Shown: in pieces, positions 32,611 to 43,284 of the stretch
Position numbering within the stretch: position 1 is the first letter of the stretch
Layout of the letters: each line of letters opens with the position of its first letter
NCBI GenBank assembly: GCA_001466705.2
Contig: LATX02000200.1
Coordinates: 868,001 to 932,000 of the forward strand
Reading direction: 5' to 3'
Origin: Moniliophthora roreri
Lineage: Eukaryota; Basidiomycota; Agaricomycetes; Agaricales; Marasmiaceae
Length of the DNA stretch: 64,000 nt
The notes under the pieces: model-generated
Databases searched by the model: none
The model's input: the letters and a program-made list of their open reading frames with translations, nothing else
Told to the model about the DNA's origin: nothing
Translations under genes and position numbers: made by a program

Positions 32611-33174
32611 CTATGACATTGCTTTGCGCTTTCCCTTCTTTGAGGGAACAATCTCATATGCATTCTTCTCATCTGAGTCTTCCCTCTCTAGCTCAGTGAC
32701 GCTGGAGTCCTCTTGCCTGTTGCGCAAGCCTTCTCCATCAGCATTTGAATGCCTACGTGAGTGTTGGTGATTGTGGCCGCCGCAAGACGAATCAGAGTCA
32801 GAATCAGAGTCTTCCTCGCTCGATGATTCATCGAAACGTCTAGGTTTATGATATATACAACATACTGATAAAGGACGAAAGGATGAGTTTCCGCCCATTG
32901 CAATCGAAAATTGTAAACACTCACTATTTGATGACTTTCTTCCACATCCCTCGTTATCGACTACATCATCGCTCCATACGACTCGCTGTCGTGATTTCTT
33001 TGTAGCACCTCGTAACTTTAAAGTGCCCACATTCGATGACAGTCCTGAATCTCCGCTTGGACCCGCACCAGAGTCATCGTCTTCTTGAGGGGGTGCACCG
33101 GTGAGAGTTATGGTTCTCGAGCCATCGCTTGGCGCAGAGGTATTAGGCCTACGTTGGGTAGTACGAAATGACAT
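32611..33174 (-). CDS. YPI1: Type 1 phosphatase inhibitor-3 (YPI1/PPP1R11)
   Basis: Start [13 protein letters not shown] at 33174. The central signature is [20 protein letters not shown] then [14 protein letters not shown], joined over an intron (32865-32924, 60 bp) to [15 protein letters not shown]. KxVxW and the cysteine-rich YHKPR block are the PP1-binding and inhibitory elements of inhibitor-3. An acidic [12 protein letters not shown] stretch and a basic tail KKGKRKAMS, probably nuclear, follow. It regulates the catalytic subunit of PP1 (Glc7) in the nucleus. The intron length is a multiple of three, so an unspliced reading also stays open, but only the spliced form restores the motif. 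Identification is strong. Confidence 0.9.
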   Translation of the reverse strand: MSFRTTQRRPNTSAPSDGSRTITLTGAPPQEDDDSGAGPSGDSGLSSNVGTLKLRGATKKSRQRVVWSDDVVDNEGCGRKSSNSECLQFSIAMGGNSSFRPLSVCCIYHKPRRFDESSSEEDSDSDSDSSCGGHNHQHSRRHSNADGEGLRNRQEDSSVTELEREDSDEKNAYEIVPSKKGKRKAMS

Positions 33175-33615
33175 GGTGGTTGAGAGAGAATGTTTGGAAA
33201 GCAAGTCGGATTGCTGATAAGTTATATGTGTCTGACGCGAACGTCAAGGATGACCGATGACCTGAGGATGACGGAGCTAAAGCCAGGAACGAATGACCCG
33301 TGACCCCAAATTCCAGTGCTCTTCCGAAGATTCAAGCAAGCCCGTCAAAACATCAGATGTTTACTGTATTGCTTTTCACTAGTAGCACAACATTGTCGAA
33401 TAGCGATGGACAGCAAAATTACAAACTACATAACTTGCGGGTATCGTAAAGATGAAAATTGCGTTGATGACATAAATATGAATGCGATTGTGGGTCCCCA
33501 GAATGAAACGCGAATGCAGAGGGAACAAGAAGGCGAATTATGACGGAATGACGGTCGACGTCGGAAGGAGTGACAACGAATCGGATCGTTCTACGAGTCT
33601 AATCAAGCCAGAGGT

Positions 33616-34621
33616 TTATCCATAGTAGATCCTGAAAAGAAAAAAGAGAAAAAAAAAAAAAAGTCAATAAATCTATGTCGAAGCAAGTTTGTCGGGGTTA
33701 AGGAGCTCACCCTCTTGGTGTTGTTGATATCGGTTGGAAGTCGGTTCGTCCAGCATTCACAAAGTGATGTAAAACCTGTTCCCAGTCATTCCGGATATCC
33801 CAAGAGATTTTTGAAGGTGGGTCGACTTCGACAGGCATGACTTGCGAAACACTTCCGCATTGGATGATAATGACCAGGGTGCCGATGCCTCCGTTTTGTC
33901 GGCAACGGTCTTCTCGTCGTTGAATATCATTGAGGACCAGAGGATCACGGATGTATTTCCGTGGAACTATATGTGTAGCGACGATGCGGAAACTACATGA
34001 TCGTGCCAGTGTGAGGATCATTCATGCACGCGCGGATGATAAAGATATCTACTCACCGACGATGGGAATCGGGATGGTTTTGTGGAGTAAGCTCAACGAG
34101 GAGAGCGTTCTGTCGGATGTTGGATGGGACACGCTTCAGCTGAAGAGCCTGGAAGCCGGCCCAGCCAAGAAGAGCAGTATGCGCTGATGTGAATTTACGA
34201 AGGTTCCTCGCTACGTTCTCATCTGGTGACACTGCATAGGCAGCAGCAATTTTCGCGGTCTGCGATTTAGTGTGCTGGCAGATAGGCTTGTGACCAGGCC
34301 AGTGAATCTTTTGGCATTCTTGTGACTAGATAAGAATGAGTCAGCACGAATGAAATGGGATCAGAGGTAAACAGACGTACGCAGTATTGGGTGGTCATCT
34401 AAGAAAGAGAGAGAGAGAGAGAGAAACAAAAAGTTAGATGGTACGAAAGATGAAGACTCGAAGGAACAGGGACATACACAACCCCCACATAAGCGAAACC
34501 TTGCCATTGGAGTTTCAACTGCTCCGCATTGATCGCAAATGCGATAACCGCGTTGTTTGTGTGCATGGGTCGGAGGGGAGCTCCAGTTTGCGGCTGCTGG
34601 CTGAGCGTAGATGGCAGACAT
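33616..34621 (-). CDS. MYND-type zinc-finger protein
   Basis: Five exons: 34478-34621, 34381-34398 (18 nt), 34057-34325, 33707-33992 and a tiny last one 33616-33631. The MYND finger is assembled over three exons: CDQCGAVETPMARFRLCGGC, then MTTQYC, then SQECQKIHWPGHKPIC, giving the full C/H ligand set. The rest has alpha-helical sequence around ARNLRKFTSAHTALLGWAG and a C-terminal domain with IVPRKYIRDPLVLNDI and WDIRNDWEQVLHHFVNAG. MYND fingers bind proline-rich partners; the C-terminal region resembles uncharacterised mushroom proteins. The intron between exons 1 and 2 contains a (CT)n tract. Confidence 0.8.
34404..34424. repeat. (GA)n microsatellite
   Basis: About 10 GA units on the plus strand, in the first intron of the MYND gene. 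It forms the polypyrimidine tract in front of its 3' splice site. Confidence 0.8.
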
Positions 34622-35066
34622 GACTGGTGAAAAGTACTAGTCGATGGTGGGGCTTGATGCATCTTGGGATGGATGTTTTATAGAAATGCCCAAAGGACTC
34701 GACAATTTTGGAACTGAAGAAGTAAGAACAAAAAAATTTGCTCCGATAACGGGGCTACACCAGGAATGAGGCATTCGAAAGAGTTCCCGTGCCCTTGGTT
34801 TATTGTGAATGGTCGGTGTGGGACTCTGGGAGTCAGTTTTTTTTTGTTTTTGTTTTTCATGTAGACATCGAAGCTCGAGAGAAAGACAATTGAGCCATTG
34901 AACAGACAATTGGAGAAAGCGAATGACCATGCGCAGAGTCTGGCAGAGAAATAACAAAAAGAGTGCCCAAGTAAACCACATGTCACTCGCCATTTCTCAG
35001 TTTGGAAACTTGAAACAACTCCCCCAAAATCACCTCGTTCCTTGCATAAAAACTCTTTTTTGTGTG

Positions 35067-36027
35067 CTAGTCCAAGTCAGGAGTGGATCCATTTGGTTGT
35101 AATCCTCCCTTTCTCACAAATCGGCCCATAACGATCCATGTCAAATTCACCTCCTCTGCTAAACGTTCATTCCAGCATCGCCCTTCGTCCCATATCCATA
35201 CTTGCTTCCCGTGCTCGTCCACATCCTTCATGTCTTCAACCCACACATCACTCGGCTGACCCAACCTGCACCCATCAAAAAATACTCCCCATATCGGTTC
35301 GTAGAAACTCTGCCACCGAGCCACATCGTCCCTGGGGCTTCTCACATGTTCATAAAACAGAAGCTGTCCCCCCGGCTTTAGCAGTCCCTTTACAATCTTC
35401 GTCAATGTCTCTCGAGGTGAGGGGAGAGAGCACATTGTAAGAACAGATATGATCGTATCGAAAGGATGACTTGCTTCATCGACTTTTGCCAATATCGTGT
35501 CAATTTCTTCTGCGCCACACCCGAGAATGACAAGTGAACCATCGGCCTCGATGTACCCAAATTGATTAGCGACTTGACAAAGTTTGGTATGCATCAGGGC
35601 ATTGGGCTCCACGGCGACGTATCGTGTCACCTTGGTTCGGTCGAGGTATTGAATCGTGTGTCCATAGCCTAGTTTCCATTTCGCAGTGAGCCATGTAACG
35701 GAGTGCAACAATCGAATATAATATACCTGCTCCCAAATCCAGTACGACACCGTAGGCATGAGCGGAAATGACACTTTCTTTCATTGGTCGTGCACTCTCA
35801 TCTGCACCGTCACCAAATACAGCCCATAGATGAGCCATGTACACTTGGGACACTTTGGGAATGAGAGATGGTCGTCTGAGCAAGTCTAAACATGTGGGAA
35901 GCAGCGCAAAGCGCAGCCCAAGGAGGATTGTTTGGCAAAAGCCAAGTAAGAGACTACAAGCGACCTGCAAGGGCATACTTGACGTGGACTGCAAACTATC
36001 ATGCAAGTGGTACGAATCAAGGGCCAC
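35067..36027 (-). CDS. METTL7-like class I SAM methyltransferase
   Basis: Two exons: 35727-36027 and 35067-35668, joined to give VVLDLGAGYGHTI, the SAM-binding motif I. After it come YVAVEPNALMHTKL (motif II), FDTIISVLTMCSLP (motif IV-like), LLKPGGQLLFYEHV (post-motif) and a C-terminus with FDGCRLGQPSDVWVE. The N-terminus is hydrophobic (PLQVACSLLLGFCQTILLGL) and would anchor the protein to ER or lipid-droplet membranes as in METTL7. In mammals that family methylates thiols; the fungal substrate is unknown. The start could be Met at 36027 or one of the next in-frame Mets. Confidence 0.8.
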
Positions 36028-36189
36028 ACAGAGTTCATCAATTTCTGCGACAGCACATTTACTTTCACGTGAGTACTGGAACGCCGAAAGAGTATGGAAA
36101 TCTAGCTAAAACTTTGTATTGCAATGCAGACGACGCTTCCAATACAAGGCATTCTAGTCGGATGCCTCTTTATAGAATACCTTCCTCGG

Positions 36190-36652
36190 TCACTGGGCCG
36201 TGTGGCCCGCCTTGACTGTCGTCCATTCGGGTGGTAGCCGCTCAAAGATCTCAACGACACCTAGCAGCAAATCAGTCTTAAATGTTCAGGGTTCGAGTTA
36301 TAGATACCCACGAGGCTTCATCATCATAGGTCCCATAGCTTCAAAATATGGACTGTAGTAATCCTTCTTGATCTGGACCTGAGGGGAATTATGGATCTTG
36401 GTATATCGAAGCGCATATGACACTCACACCCACCAAATAATCCACGTCTGCAGCCCATCCCTCCGTGAGACGTATCTCTCCCGTCTCTCGTTTCACGGTG
36501 ATCTCGTAAAAGGTGCACTTCTCCTCCGCCGTGACATGTTCAGAAAGTCCTTGCAGATGTACCAAAAACTCGTCGACTTTGCTGGGATTCACAGTGAGGA
36601 AGATGTATATGGCATGTAACGGCGTGTCGCCATGGTGGTTCGAAGGGGTCAC
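36190..36652 (-). CDS. Dimeric alpha/beta-barrel (ABM-like) protein, copy A
   Basis: Exons 36428-36652, 36312-36378 and 36190-36260. Core sequence: FLTVNPSKVDEFLVHLQGLS, EHVTAEEKCTFYEITVKRE, TGEIRLTEGWAADVDYLVG, VQIKKDYYSPYFEAMGPMM, VVEIFERLPPEWTTVKAGHT. Length and pattern fit small ferredoxin-like proteins of the antibiotic biosynthesis monooxygenase superfamily. Compared with copies B and C, a one-base shift separates the ancestral ATGGC start from the body. The frame used here opens at another ATG (36652), which changes the first 13 or so residues. The product could still fold. No substrate can be named. Confidence 0.65.
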
Positions 36653-36884
36653 CTCTACAGGCAGTCTCTTAAATACGGTACTAGTCTGTTACCAGATTCT
36701 CTGTAAGCAAATATCCGCGTATCCAGAAAAGCGACGCACCAGAAATGACTGGTCCGCAATTTCTGATCAGACCGACTGCCCAGATGGAACCACCGGTCAA
36801 TCTCAGAAGGTACAGAATCGCTTCATCATTCAGACTCATCATTTTACACCCTTCTACTACTCGAATAGGGCACCTTGCTAACCC

Positions 36885-37321
36885 TCACGCCGTGTGGCTC
36901 GCCTTGATTGTGGTCCACTCTGGAGGTAAACGTTCGAAAAGCTCAAAGACGCATGGTATTGAATTAGTCAAGTGGTCAGGGACTGCGAGAGAGAGAAGCT
37001 TACGGGGTTTCGTCAACAAAGGCTCGATAGCTTCAAAATACGGCTTGTAGTAATCCTTCTTGATCTGAGCCTGAGAAGGAATTAGAATTGATATGTTGAA
37101 AAGCGTACAATACTTACGTTCATCAGGTAATCCAAGTCTGCAGCCCATCCTTCCGTCAGACGTATCTCCCCCGTGTCCCGTTTTACAGTTGTCTCAAAGA
37201 AAGTACATTTTTCTTCTGCGGTGACGTGCTTGAGCGCCGCCCGGAGATGCTTGAAGAATTCGTCAACATTACTTGGATCTACAGTGTAGTGAACGTGAAG
37301 CATGTAACCGTGAGCAGCCAT
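36885..37321 (-). CDS. Dimeric alpha/beta-barrel (ABM-like) protein, copy B
   Basis: Start MAAHGYMLHVHYTVDPSNVD at 37321. First exon to 37118, second from 37070. The body matches copies A and C (KHVTAEEKCTFFETTVKRD, TGEIRLTEGWAADLDYLMN, QIKKDYYKPYFEAIEPLL, ERLPPEWTTIKASHTA). The second intron is abnormal: the donor GTAAGC is present, but where A and C have an AG acceptor this copy has CCAT. The intron sequence is open and in frame, so reading through adds about 18 residues (KLLSLAVPDHLTNSIPC) before VFELFERLPPEW. The gene is therefore still an ORF, with an insert the siblings lack. Confidence 0.7.
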
Positions 37322-37664
37322 GGAGCGAAATCTGATTCGCATGAGCTCTTCAAAGCTCATTTATAAGACAGAAAGATTTACCTGGCGTTGGGAAGCTTAT
37401 TCATTAGCCTGCCCAGTGACGTTCCCATATTTCCAGCCAGAACTTCGACACCAGCGAGTCTGGGAAGCAAAAGAAAAATTTCTAGCGAAAGCGAAATTAA
37501 AAGGTAAAATCTTAATCAAAACCCGTACTGTGAACGAATTCCTGAAGGACAAGTGTCTGGGCATGTAGAACGCGCTTCTTATCGTCAACCGGAAAGCAAC
37601 CGAAAATTTGAATCATTGTTCTTTATTCATCCGCCTTCAGATACATCCATGGATGGCTGCTACC

Positions 37665-38104
37665 TTAGACAGTGTGGCTTGCCTTGATCGTAGTCCATTC
37701 GTGAGGTAAACGTTCAAAGACCTCAACAACACCTGAAACGACAACTCAGTTTAAGCGCAGATGTATGAGGAGAGCGCCTTACGGGGCTTCGTCATCAAGG
37801 GCTCGATAGCTTCCAGGTACGGCTTGTAGTACTCTTTATTGACCTGAACCTAAGGCAAACGTCAGGCTTGCTGAACATAGAGACTGTGCGTAGAACTTAC
37901 AGTGGTCAAATACTCCATATCGGCAGCCCATCCTTCTGTGAGACGAATCTCGCCCGTTTCTCGTTTTACGGTAGTCTCGAAGAAGGTACACTTTTCTTCT
38001 GCTGTAACCTGCTTGACCAACGTCGATAGGTGTCCTAGAAACTCGTCCACTTTGCTGGGGTCTACCGTGATAAGGATGTGGAACATGTAGCCGTGCCCAA
38101 CCAT
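37665..38104 (-). CDS. Dimeric alpha/beta-barrel (ABM-like) protein, copy C
   Basis: Three clean exons: 37901-38104, 37793-37849 and 37665-37732, giving about 109 residues from MVGHGYMFHILITVDPSKVD through KQVTAEEKCTFFETTVKRE and EYYKPYLEAIEPLMTKPR to ERLPHEWTTIKASHTV. It is the best preserved of the three tandem copies and defines their gene model. Proteins of this fold act as small monooxygenases, dehydratases or ligand binders, usually as dimers. The three genes are in the same direction, about 340-380 bp apart, as expected for tandem duplication. Confidence 0.78.
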
Positions 38105-38781
38105 AGTGATGGGATAGTGGTTTATTCCTCGTCTTTCTCCGAAACCAGGAAAGATCTATCTCGTAGAGTGCCTTTGACGTTGAGGGCGGTTAGCATGCGC
38201 AGGATTCCCACTCCATCAAACTCGTGAGCGTGGACGAGTCATATATTCCGGTAACCTGATAAAGGACTCTAATAGACGCTGAATGTGCCACTGGTTAAAG
38301 CGCTGGAGGTGATGGGCATTGGGAAAGGGGAGAAAGGTTTCTGTATCATGTGACAAAAAATCACTACGCGCTCAGTTCAAGAGTTCTCCTACCTGAACCA
38401 CCGACAGTGGCTGCCAGTTGGAGCTGAATCATCCATGAAACTCAAGACTCAACCGTTGTAAGCTTTTCATGACTTCTTAAAGCCTGAAACTCATTATTTT
38501 ATGCACAGATCGCGACTCGAATTTGCGTAAATAGGAATCAAGGACTTGGGATAACTTCAACTTCAAATCTTGGTGCGTAGTTCTGGTCCGCTTTGTGCCT
38601 CAGAAGTACACTGAACTTTGCAAGGAACCAGGGAATCTCTTACATTCTTATACAGTCACTAACAAGAAAGATAGAAAAGGCAAAAACTACAATCATTTCC
38701 CATTGTCTTGTCACCTTGCACCGTGGCACGCTGAACCCATTTTTTTTTCATATATAATCAAATCTTTTCAATGTCGCGAGT
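38105..38781. other. Intergenic stretch without supported gene
   Basis: Divergent promoter region between ABM copy C and the next plus-strand gene. Nothing specific seen. Confidence 0.4.
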
Positions 38782-40849
38782 ATGCCAGTCTTGGACATCA
38801 CATCCCACAAAAGTTTGCAAATGTCAACCGCCAGCAACTCGAAAAATACCCATTCTCGATTGCACACCCGTGTCAAGGGTGATAACAGTTCTTCATCATC
38901 CACATCATCCTCCGGCAACCCTTTTCGCGCCCCTCTTGAAGAAAATGGTCTCATCAACAGCAGAAGTCACACAAGCTCAAGCGTCCACAAGACCCTTCAC
39001 AGTTTTCGAGAGTCAACCGACTCATATGCTGACATGTCCATCGACTACGATGCAAACCCATTTCACTCGAGTTCCGAAGTCGTCATTCCAGCTTCACAGC
39101 CAGCAGAAGGCAGCGTAGTATGGAACGGTTTCATGACACAACTTCCTCAACCGTTGAACGACTTGAAGGTCGAGTCGGAGTCATCTTGTGAGTTTTTTTC
39201 ACTGCATGTGCCACTTGGGTTACTAAACATATACTAATTGGCTTTTAGTGAAGCGTCCGTATGTCCTGACAACGAGCTATCACGAAAGGACGCCCGAACG
39301 TGTGTCCTCGCTTTCTGCCAAATTGTCCAACAGTGGCGGATACGCATCGACATCCTACACCAGAGAACCCCCCTCCAAGTTTCGCAGAAGCCTTCGATTG
39401 AACCCTATGGAAGATGTTTCGGACTGCATTGCTCTCTCCGACGATGCGCTGAAAGATGCGATAGCATCGATGTCGCGTAGCATGCCCGTCCCTACTCACC
39501 AAACACGGGCAGTCGCCGGCACCTCTGAGAGGAGGGTTAGCGACCGCAAGGGGAAGGTGCAGGATAGTAGTAGTAAGGTACAAAAAAAGGCGCCGGCAGC
39601 ACCTCATTCGAGGAAACCAATATCAAGAAAGGGTAAAGAGCGAGAGACGCAGGAGTCTTCCCTTTCAGTTTTCTCTGGACGGGAGCAGGCAATGGATGTG
39701 GACACAGAGCCCTCGGGCACAGTCCTTGATTTGGATCCATACCAAAATCAAGTACAAGATGAGCACCCACACGGCACCATACAACTACAACCGTCGTTGA
39801 GAGACATTTCTTCTTTGCCACAGTCTGTCCCTCTCTCGCCGGCTGGACCTCCACATCATCATTCATTCCGCAGAAGCGTTCCTCCATCTCGAGCTCTTGA
39901 ACACCAACCCGCGTCTGGAAACACTCAACCTACTCTCGATGCCGGGTCCTCTAGCAATCATCCGAGAGCATCTCTGAATATACAGGACATAATTAGGGAT
40001 GCCCTTTCCAGCGAGGCTGCTAATACCCAACATCCACCCAGATCTAAACCTAAATTTATCACCTCCGTGCAGACACCCTCGACTTCATCACGCTCTTCTT
40101 CCTCGAATTCTTCGTTTTCTCGCTCCCGATCAGCCAATTCCAGCTTCGCGTCTAATGCCAGCTCAGGGAATGGGTCAATGAAACGGACAGAATTTGGCTT
40201 GCGGGAGTCTATCTCGATTAGCGACACCCAAATCAGTGAAGTTGATTCAGTGTATGGGTCAGTTCTACCAAAGCCCAAGCCAGTCCAGCCCAAAGCCGCA
40301 GAGCCTCCGCGTGAACCGAGTCCATTCGAGGTGCCTGGTTTACAGCATACTAGCCGGACGCCTGTGAATCCGAAGGATGGCCGGGAGCCTAAAGTGGAGG
40401 TTCAGGCCCAAGAGAAGCGACCCAAGGCAGTGTCAACTGCCGCCGCTTCGGTCGAAGCAATACGGCCTACCCAAGCCAAGGCGCCACCCCTAGGCATGAT
40501 GCGACGCCATAATGTCAGCGGCCTGAGTCGTTCAAAGACGTTACCGCAGGTGCAGCAAAAGTTTAGGGCGCCTTTCAAAACCGGAAATGATGCTGGACCA
40601 AGTGCGAGAAGGACAAAGGCGATTATGGAAGGTCTCGCTGGTTCCAAAGGATCGTCACGGAAAGAACTGGACAAACCTGGGGAGAAAGTGGTGAAGGAAC
40701 GTGCATCTTCAACTACCGATGCTGACGGACCAGATATCCATGAGGGTGCGGCAGATTCGTCGACGTACTTTGACGATGTCTCGATGGACTCTGAAATGGG
40801 ACGAGAGCTGGATGATATTGAACGAAAGCTCACTCAAAGCCAGGATTGA
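38782..40849 (+). CDS. Serine-rich, largely disordered protein of unknown function
   Basis: Two exons with an intron at 39188-39248. About 668 residues rich in Ser, Pro, Lys and Arg. Regions that look more conserved are KRPYVLTTSYHERTPERVSS and PSKFRRSLRLNPMEDVSDCI near the start of exon 2, and MRRHNVSGLSRSKTLPQVQQ with KFRAPFKTG towards the end. The C-terminus is acidic (SMDSEMGRELDDIERKL). Many SP/TP and RxxS sites suggest phosphorylation. No domain is recognised. The start was taken at the first ATG of the frame; MSTASNSK 38 bp further is an alternative. Confidence 0.65.
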
Positions 40850-41050
40850 GATGTATGTGGTTGACTGGAATTTCTTGCTTGTGTACTGTACAATAGATAA
40901 TGGATCCGGAGCTATCGTCTCTGAGGCAATCTCATCGGGAAGCTGCACAGCACGTTCGAAGACTAAAATAGGAAATGTGGTGTACAAAGAGAATCCCACG
41001 CTGGGACCTCACCTCTCCATACTGCATACTCCTCCTCCTCCTATAAGACT

Positions 41051-42754
41051 ATGAAGTACATTGAGATCCCAGCACTCAGCAATCTCGCTCAATCTCTATC
41101 ACACCAAGGACCAGAATGTTCAGTTCACGTACGAATGGAGGCTTATTCATGCAAGAATATCAAACGCGACAAGAAACTATTCAAAAGCCTTGAAGAGGCT
41201 TACACAAACGAACACAGCACCCATTCAGGCTCGCCACCCCTCTCTTCATCCTGGCTAGAACCAGAAATGACCCCGTTTGGCCCTTTCGACAATCACTCTT
41301 CTCGGAAAACCCTCTATTTACTCATCTCCACTCTCAACTGCGCCTTTCCAGACCACGAGTTCTCCGACGTCAGGCCTGCACATTTCAATCGTGAAGAAAG
41401 CGGTGCTTCGGTTCTCAATGCGCTCAGTACCACTTTGGTGGCACCTCATAGAGCAGGTATGAGTGCACCCAGGACATACGGTAGCTACCCCAGCGTATCA
41501 CCGGATCTCTTTCCCTCATCTGGTAGCAACATGATGTCAATGTCACCCTTGGCGTTGAATGGTGGGAGAGAATTGCCCAGGAGTCCCTTTAGTCCACCCC
41601 CAATTGTCTCGGGGACACATCCGAGTGTCTACAGGCTGGTCGACGACGTCATAGGGCTGGAGGAGTGCGAAGTTTACTCATATACGCCCGAAATCGAGAG
41701 CGACCCCCATGTAGTCGGTGACTTTGATTCGGATGACGAGGAGGAGCTAGGAAATGGTGGGGACGAAGATGAGTACGAGAGGACAGGTGCCGGAAGGAAT
41801 GGTGCTGGCTGGTGGGATGAGAATGTAACATTCGAGTTTGACGATTACGATGTGGACGAAAGCCCCAGGACGTCTTCATCTTTTCCTATCACACGCAAAC
41901 CTCGTGGCGAGCGACCCCATGTCCATATCCATCCCGACAACACAGACAGCGCCAGCAGCAGCGTGACGAATTCACCAAACTCCCCAACCACCTCACCTGC
42001 CAGTCTTCCGCCTCGTGTGAGACAACGGGCAGTGAGGCACTTTGCACAGGCAAGGAAGACCAATCCATCCAGAGACAACAGCATGACCAACGCGCTAGCG
42101 ACCCCGATATCTATGCAGTACTCCCAACGCCCTCGTGCAACCCGTCGACGCACTGGTGCATTGTTGTGGTCCTCACATTGGTTCTTCCTCAACCGAAAGC
42201 AGAAGAGAATACTCTTCATTTCGGTTTGGGCTCGATCAAGGCCGGTTGGCCGAGCCTGGGACGAAGAAGAATATGAGGATGAGCTTTATGCCGACTACAG
42301 TGTGCAACCGTCATCCTTCTCGATTGATCAAATCGACTCGGATGAGGAAGAATTCGAAGTCCTGGAGGATGATGAATACATCGCGAACAGAGCGGCCGTG
42401 CCTCGGGTGAAGATTGAGGAGGTGGAGAGTGGAAGGATTCGTGCCAGTAGTAGTAGTCTCCAGAAGGACAGGTTCCATGGTTGGGAAGGCGGTGCGGGTG
42501 CAGGTGCGAGAGCCATCGGTTTGAGAGCCGTTCATTGGTCAGTCCATTCTCTGCCAGGAAAGAACATACAACTTACCGAATTTCCCGGCCTAGATTATTC
42601 CCCGACCTCTTTCTTGACTTTTCTTCCTCTTCCTTCTTATGCTCTCCCCGGACCCACTTCGCTTATGAATTCCGCCCTCGACCTTACTACCATATATGAT
42701 CCCATGTACTTGTATTACTGCAGCCGAACTGCAGTTGTACGTTTAGCTCGTTAA
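41051..42754 (+). CDS. MAF1: MAF1, repressor of RNA polymerase III
   Basis: Begins MKYIEIPALSNLAQSLSHQG and PECSVHVRMEAYSCKNIKRD, MAF1 box A. This is followed by LEPEMTPFGPFDNHSSRKTL and YLLISTLNCAFPDHEFSDVR (box B) and SGTHPSVYRLVDDVIGLEE with CEVYSYTPEIESDPH. After a long acidic, disordered insert comes LLWSSHWFFLNRKQKRILFI, box C. MAF1 binds Pol III and represses tRNA synthesis when TOR/PKA signalling falls; phosphorylation of the serine-rich insert controls this in yeast. The single open exon is 567 codons, longer than usual; the last 100 or so residues (after DEEEFEVLEDDEY) may be read past an unspliced intron. Confidence 0.9.
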   Translation: MKYIEIPALSNLAQSLSHQGPECSVHVRMEAYSCKNIKRDKKLFKSLEEAYTNEHSTHSGSPPLSSSWLEPEMTPFGPFDNHSSRKTLYLLISTLNCAFPDHEFSDVRPAHFNREESGASVLNALSTTLVAPHRAGMSAPRTYGSYPSVSPDLFPSSGSNMMSMSPLALNGGRELPRSPFSPPPIVSGTHPSVYRLVDDVIGLEECEVYSYTPEIESDPHVVGDFDSDDEEELGNGGDEDEYERTGAGRNGAGWWDENVTFEFDDYDVDESPRTSSSFPITRKPRGERPHVHIHPDNTDSASSSVTNSPNSPTTSPASLPPRVRQRAVRHFAQARKTNPSRDNSMTNALATPISMQYSQRPRATRRRTGALLWSSHWFFLNRKQKRILFISVWARSRPVGRAWDEEEYEDELYADYSVQPSSFSIDQIDSDEEEFEVLEDDEYIANRAAVPRVKIEEVESGRIRASSSSLQKDRFHGWEGGAGAGARAIGLRAVHWSVHSLPGKNIQLTEFPGLDYSPTSFLTFLPLPSYALPGPTSLMNSALDLTTIYDPMYLYYCSRTAVVRLAR

Positions 42755-43284
42755 ATGTTTTCTTGAATTCGCTTTCGTCCTTTTTGAAGCTGGGTATATC
42801 TATTTATTTTACTTTATTAGCCTGTATAGTGTCGCATATGGTATATACTCACGTAGGTCGACCTTGATCATCTGACTACTCGTTTTTGGCTCTTCAGTTT
42901 ATCATTCATGGTTGTGAACGCGTCGTGCTCAAGGTGTAGATGTCGGAGACGAAGAAAAGGTGATAACAGGGTAATGAACGCCGGCGCCAGATGGAGACTG
43001 GTGGAGTCAAAACGAGTCAGGAAGCATAGACATCGATTACGATTGCGCACGAGCCATGTACGTGAAAAAAAAAGCCCGCTCGCCACCAATCATGATTGAT
43101 TTCGGCTGATGGCTGTCAACGTCGGATGCAAGTCACTGATCGTGCCCGTTTCTCCCCTTCAACCAGACACAACTAGCAGTCCCAACATGATTATTCAACG
43201 AAAAAGACAACAAGGTGGTATTCTCAGATTTACTAGCTAATATTGTCCCAAAAGTTAAGTAGACCCTCCAATAATGTCAGCGGC
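42755..43284. other. Convergent intergenic stretch
   Basis: 3' flanks of MAF1 and the GMC oxidoreductase. No gene supported. Confidence 0.4.

Noticed and set aside
33316..33543. Plus-strand ORF upstream of the YPI1 start
   Set aside because: Random-looking composition, no motif, no conserved length.
34637..34993. Hydrophobic minus-strand ORF
   Set aside because: No splice-consistent model or family signal; lies in the space between the MYND and METTL7-like genes.
42900..43100. Arg/Cys-rich small ORFs on both strands
   Set aside because: Overlapping basic frames in 3' flanking DNA with no support for either.
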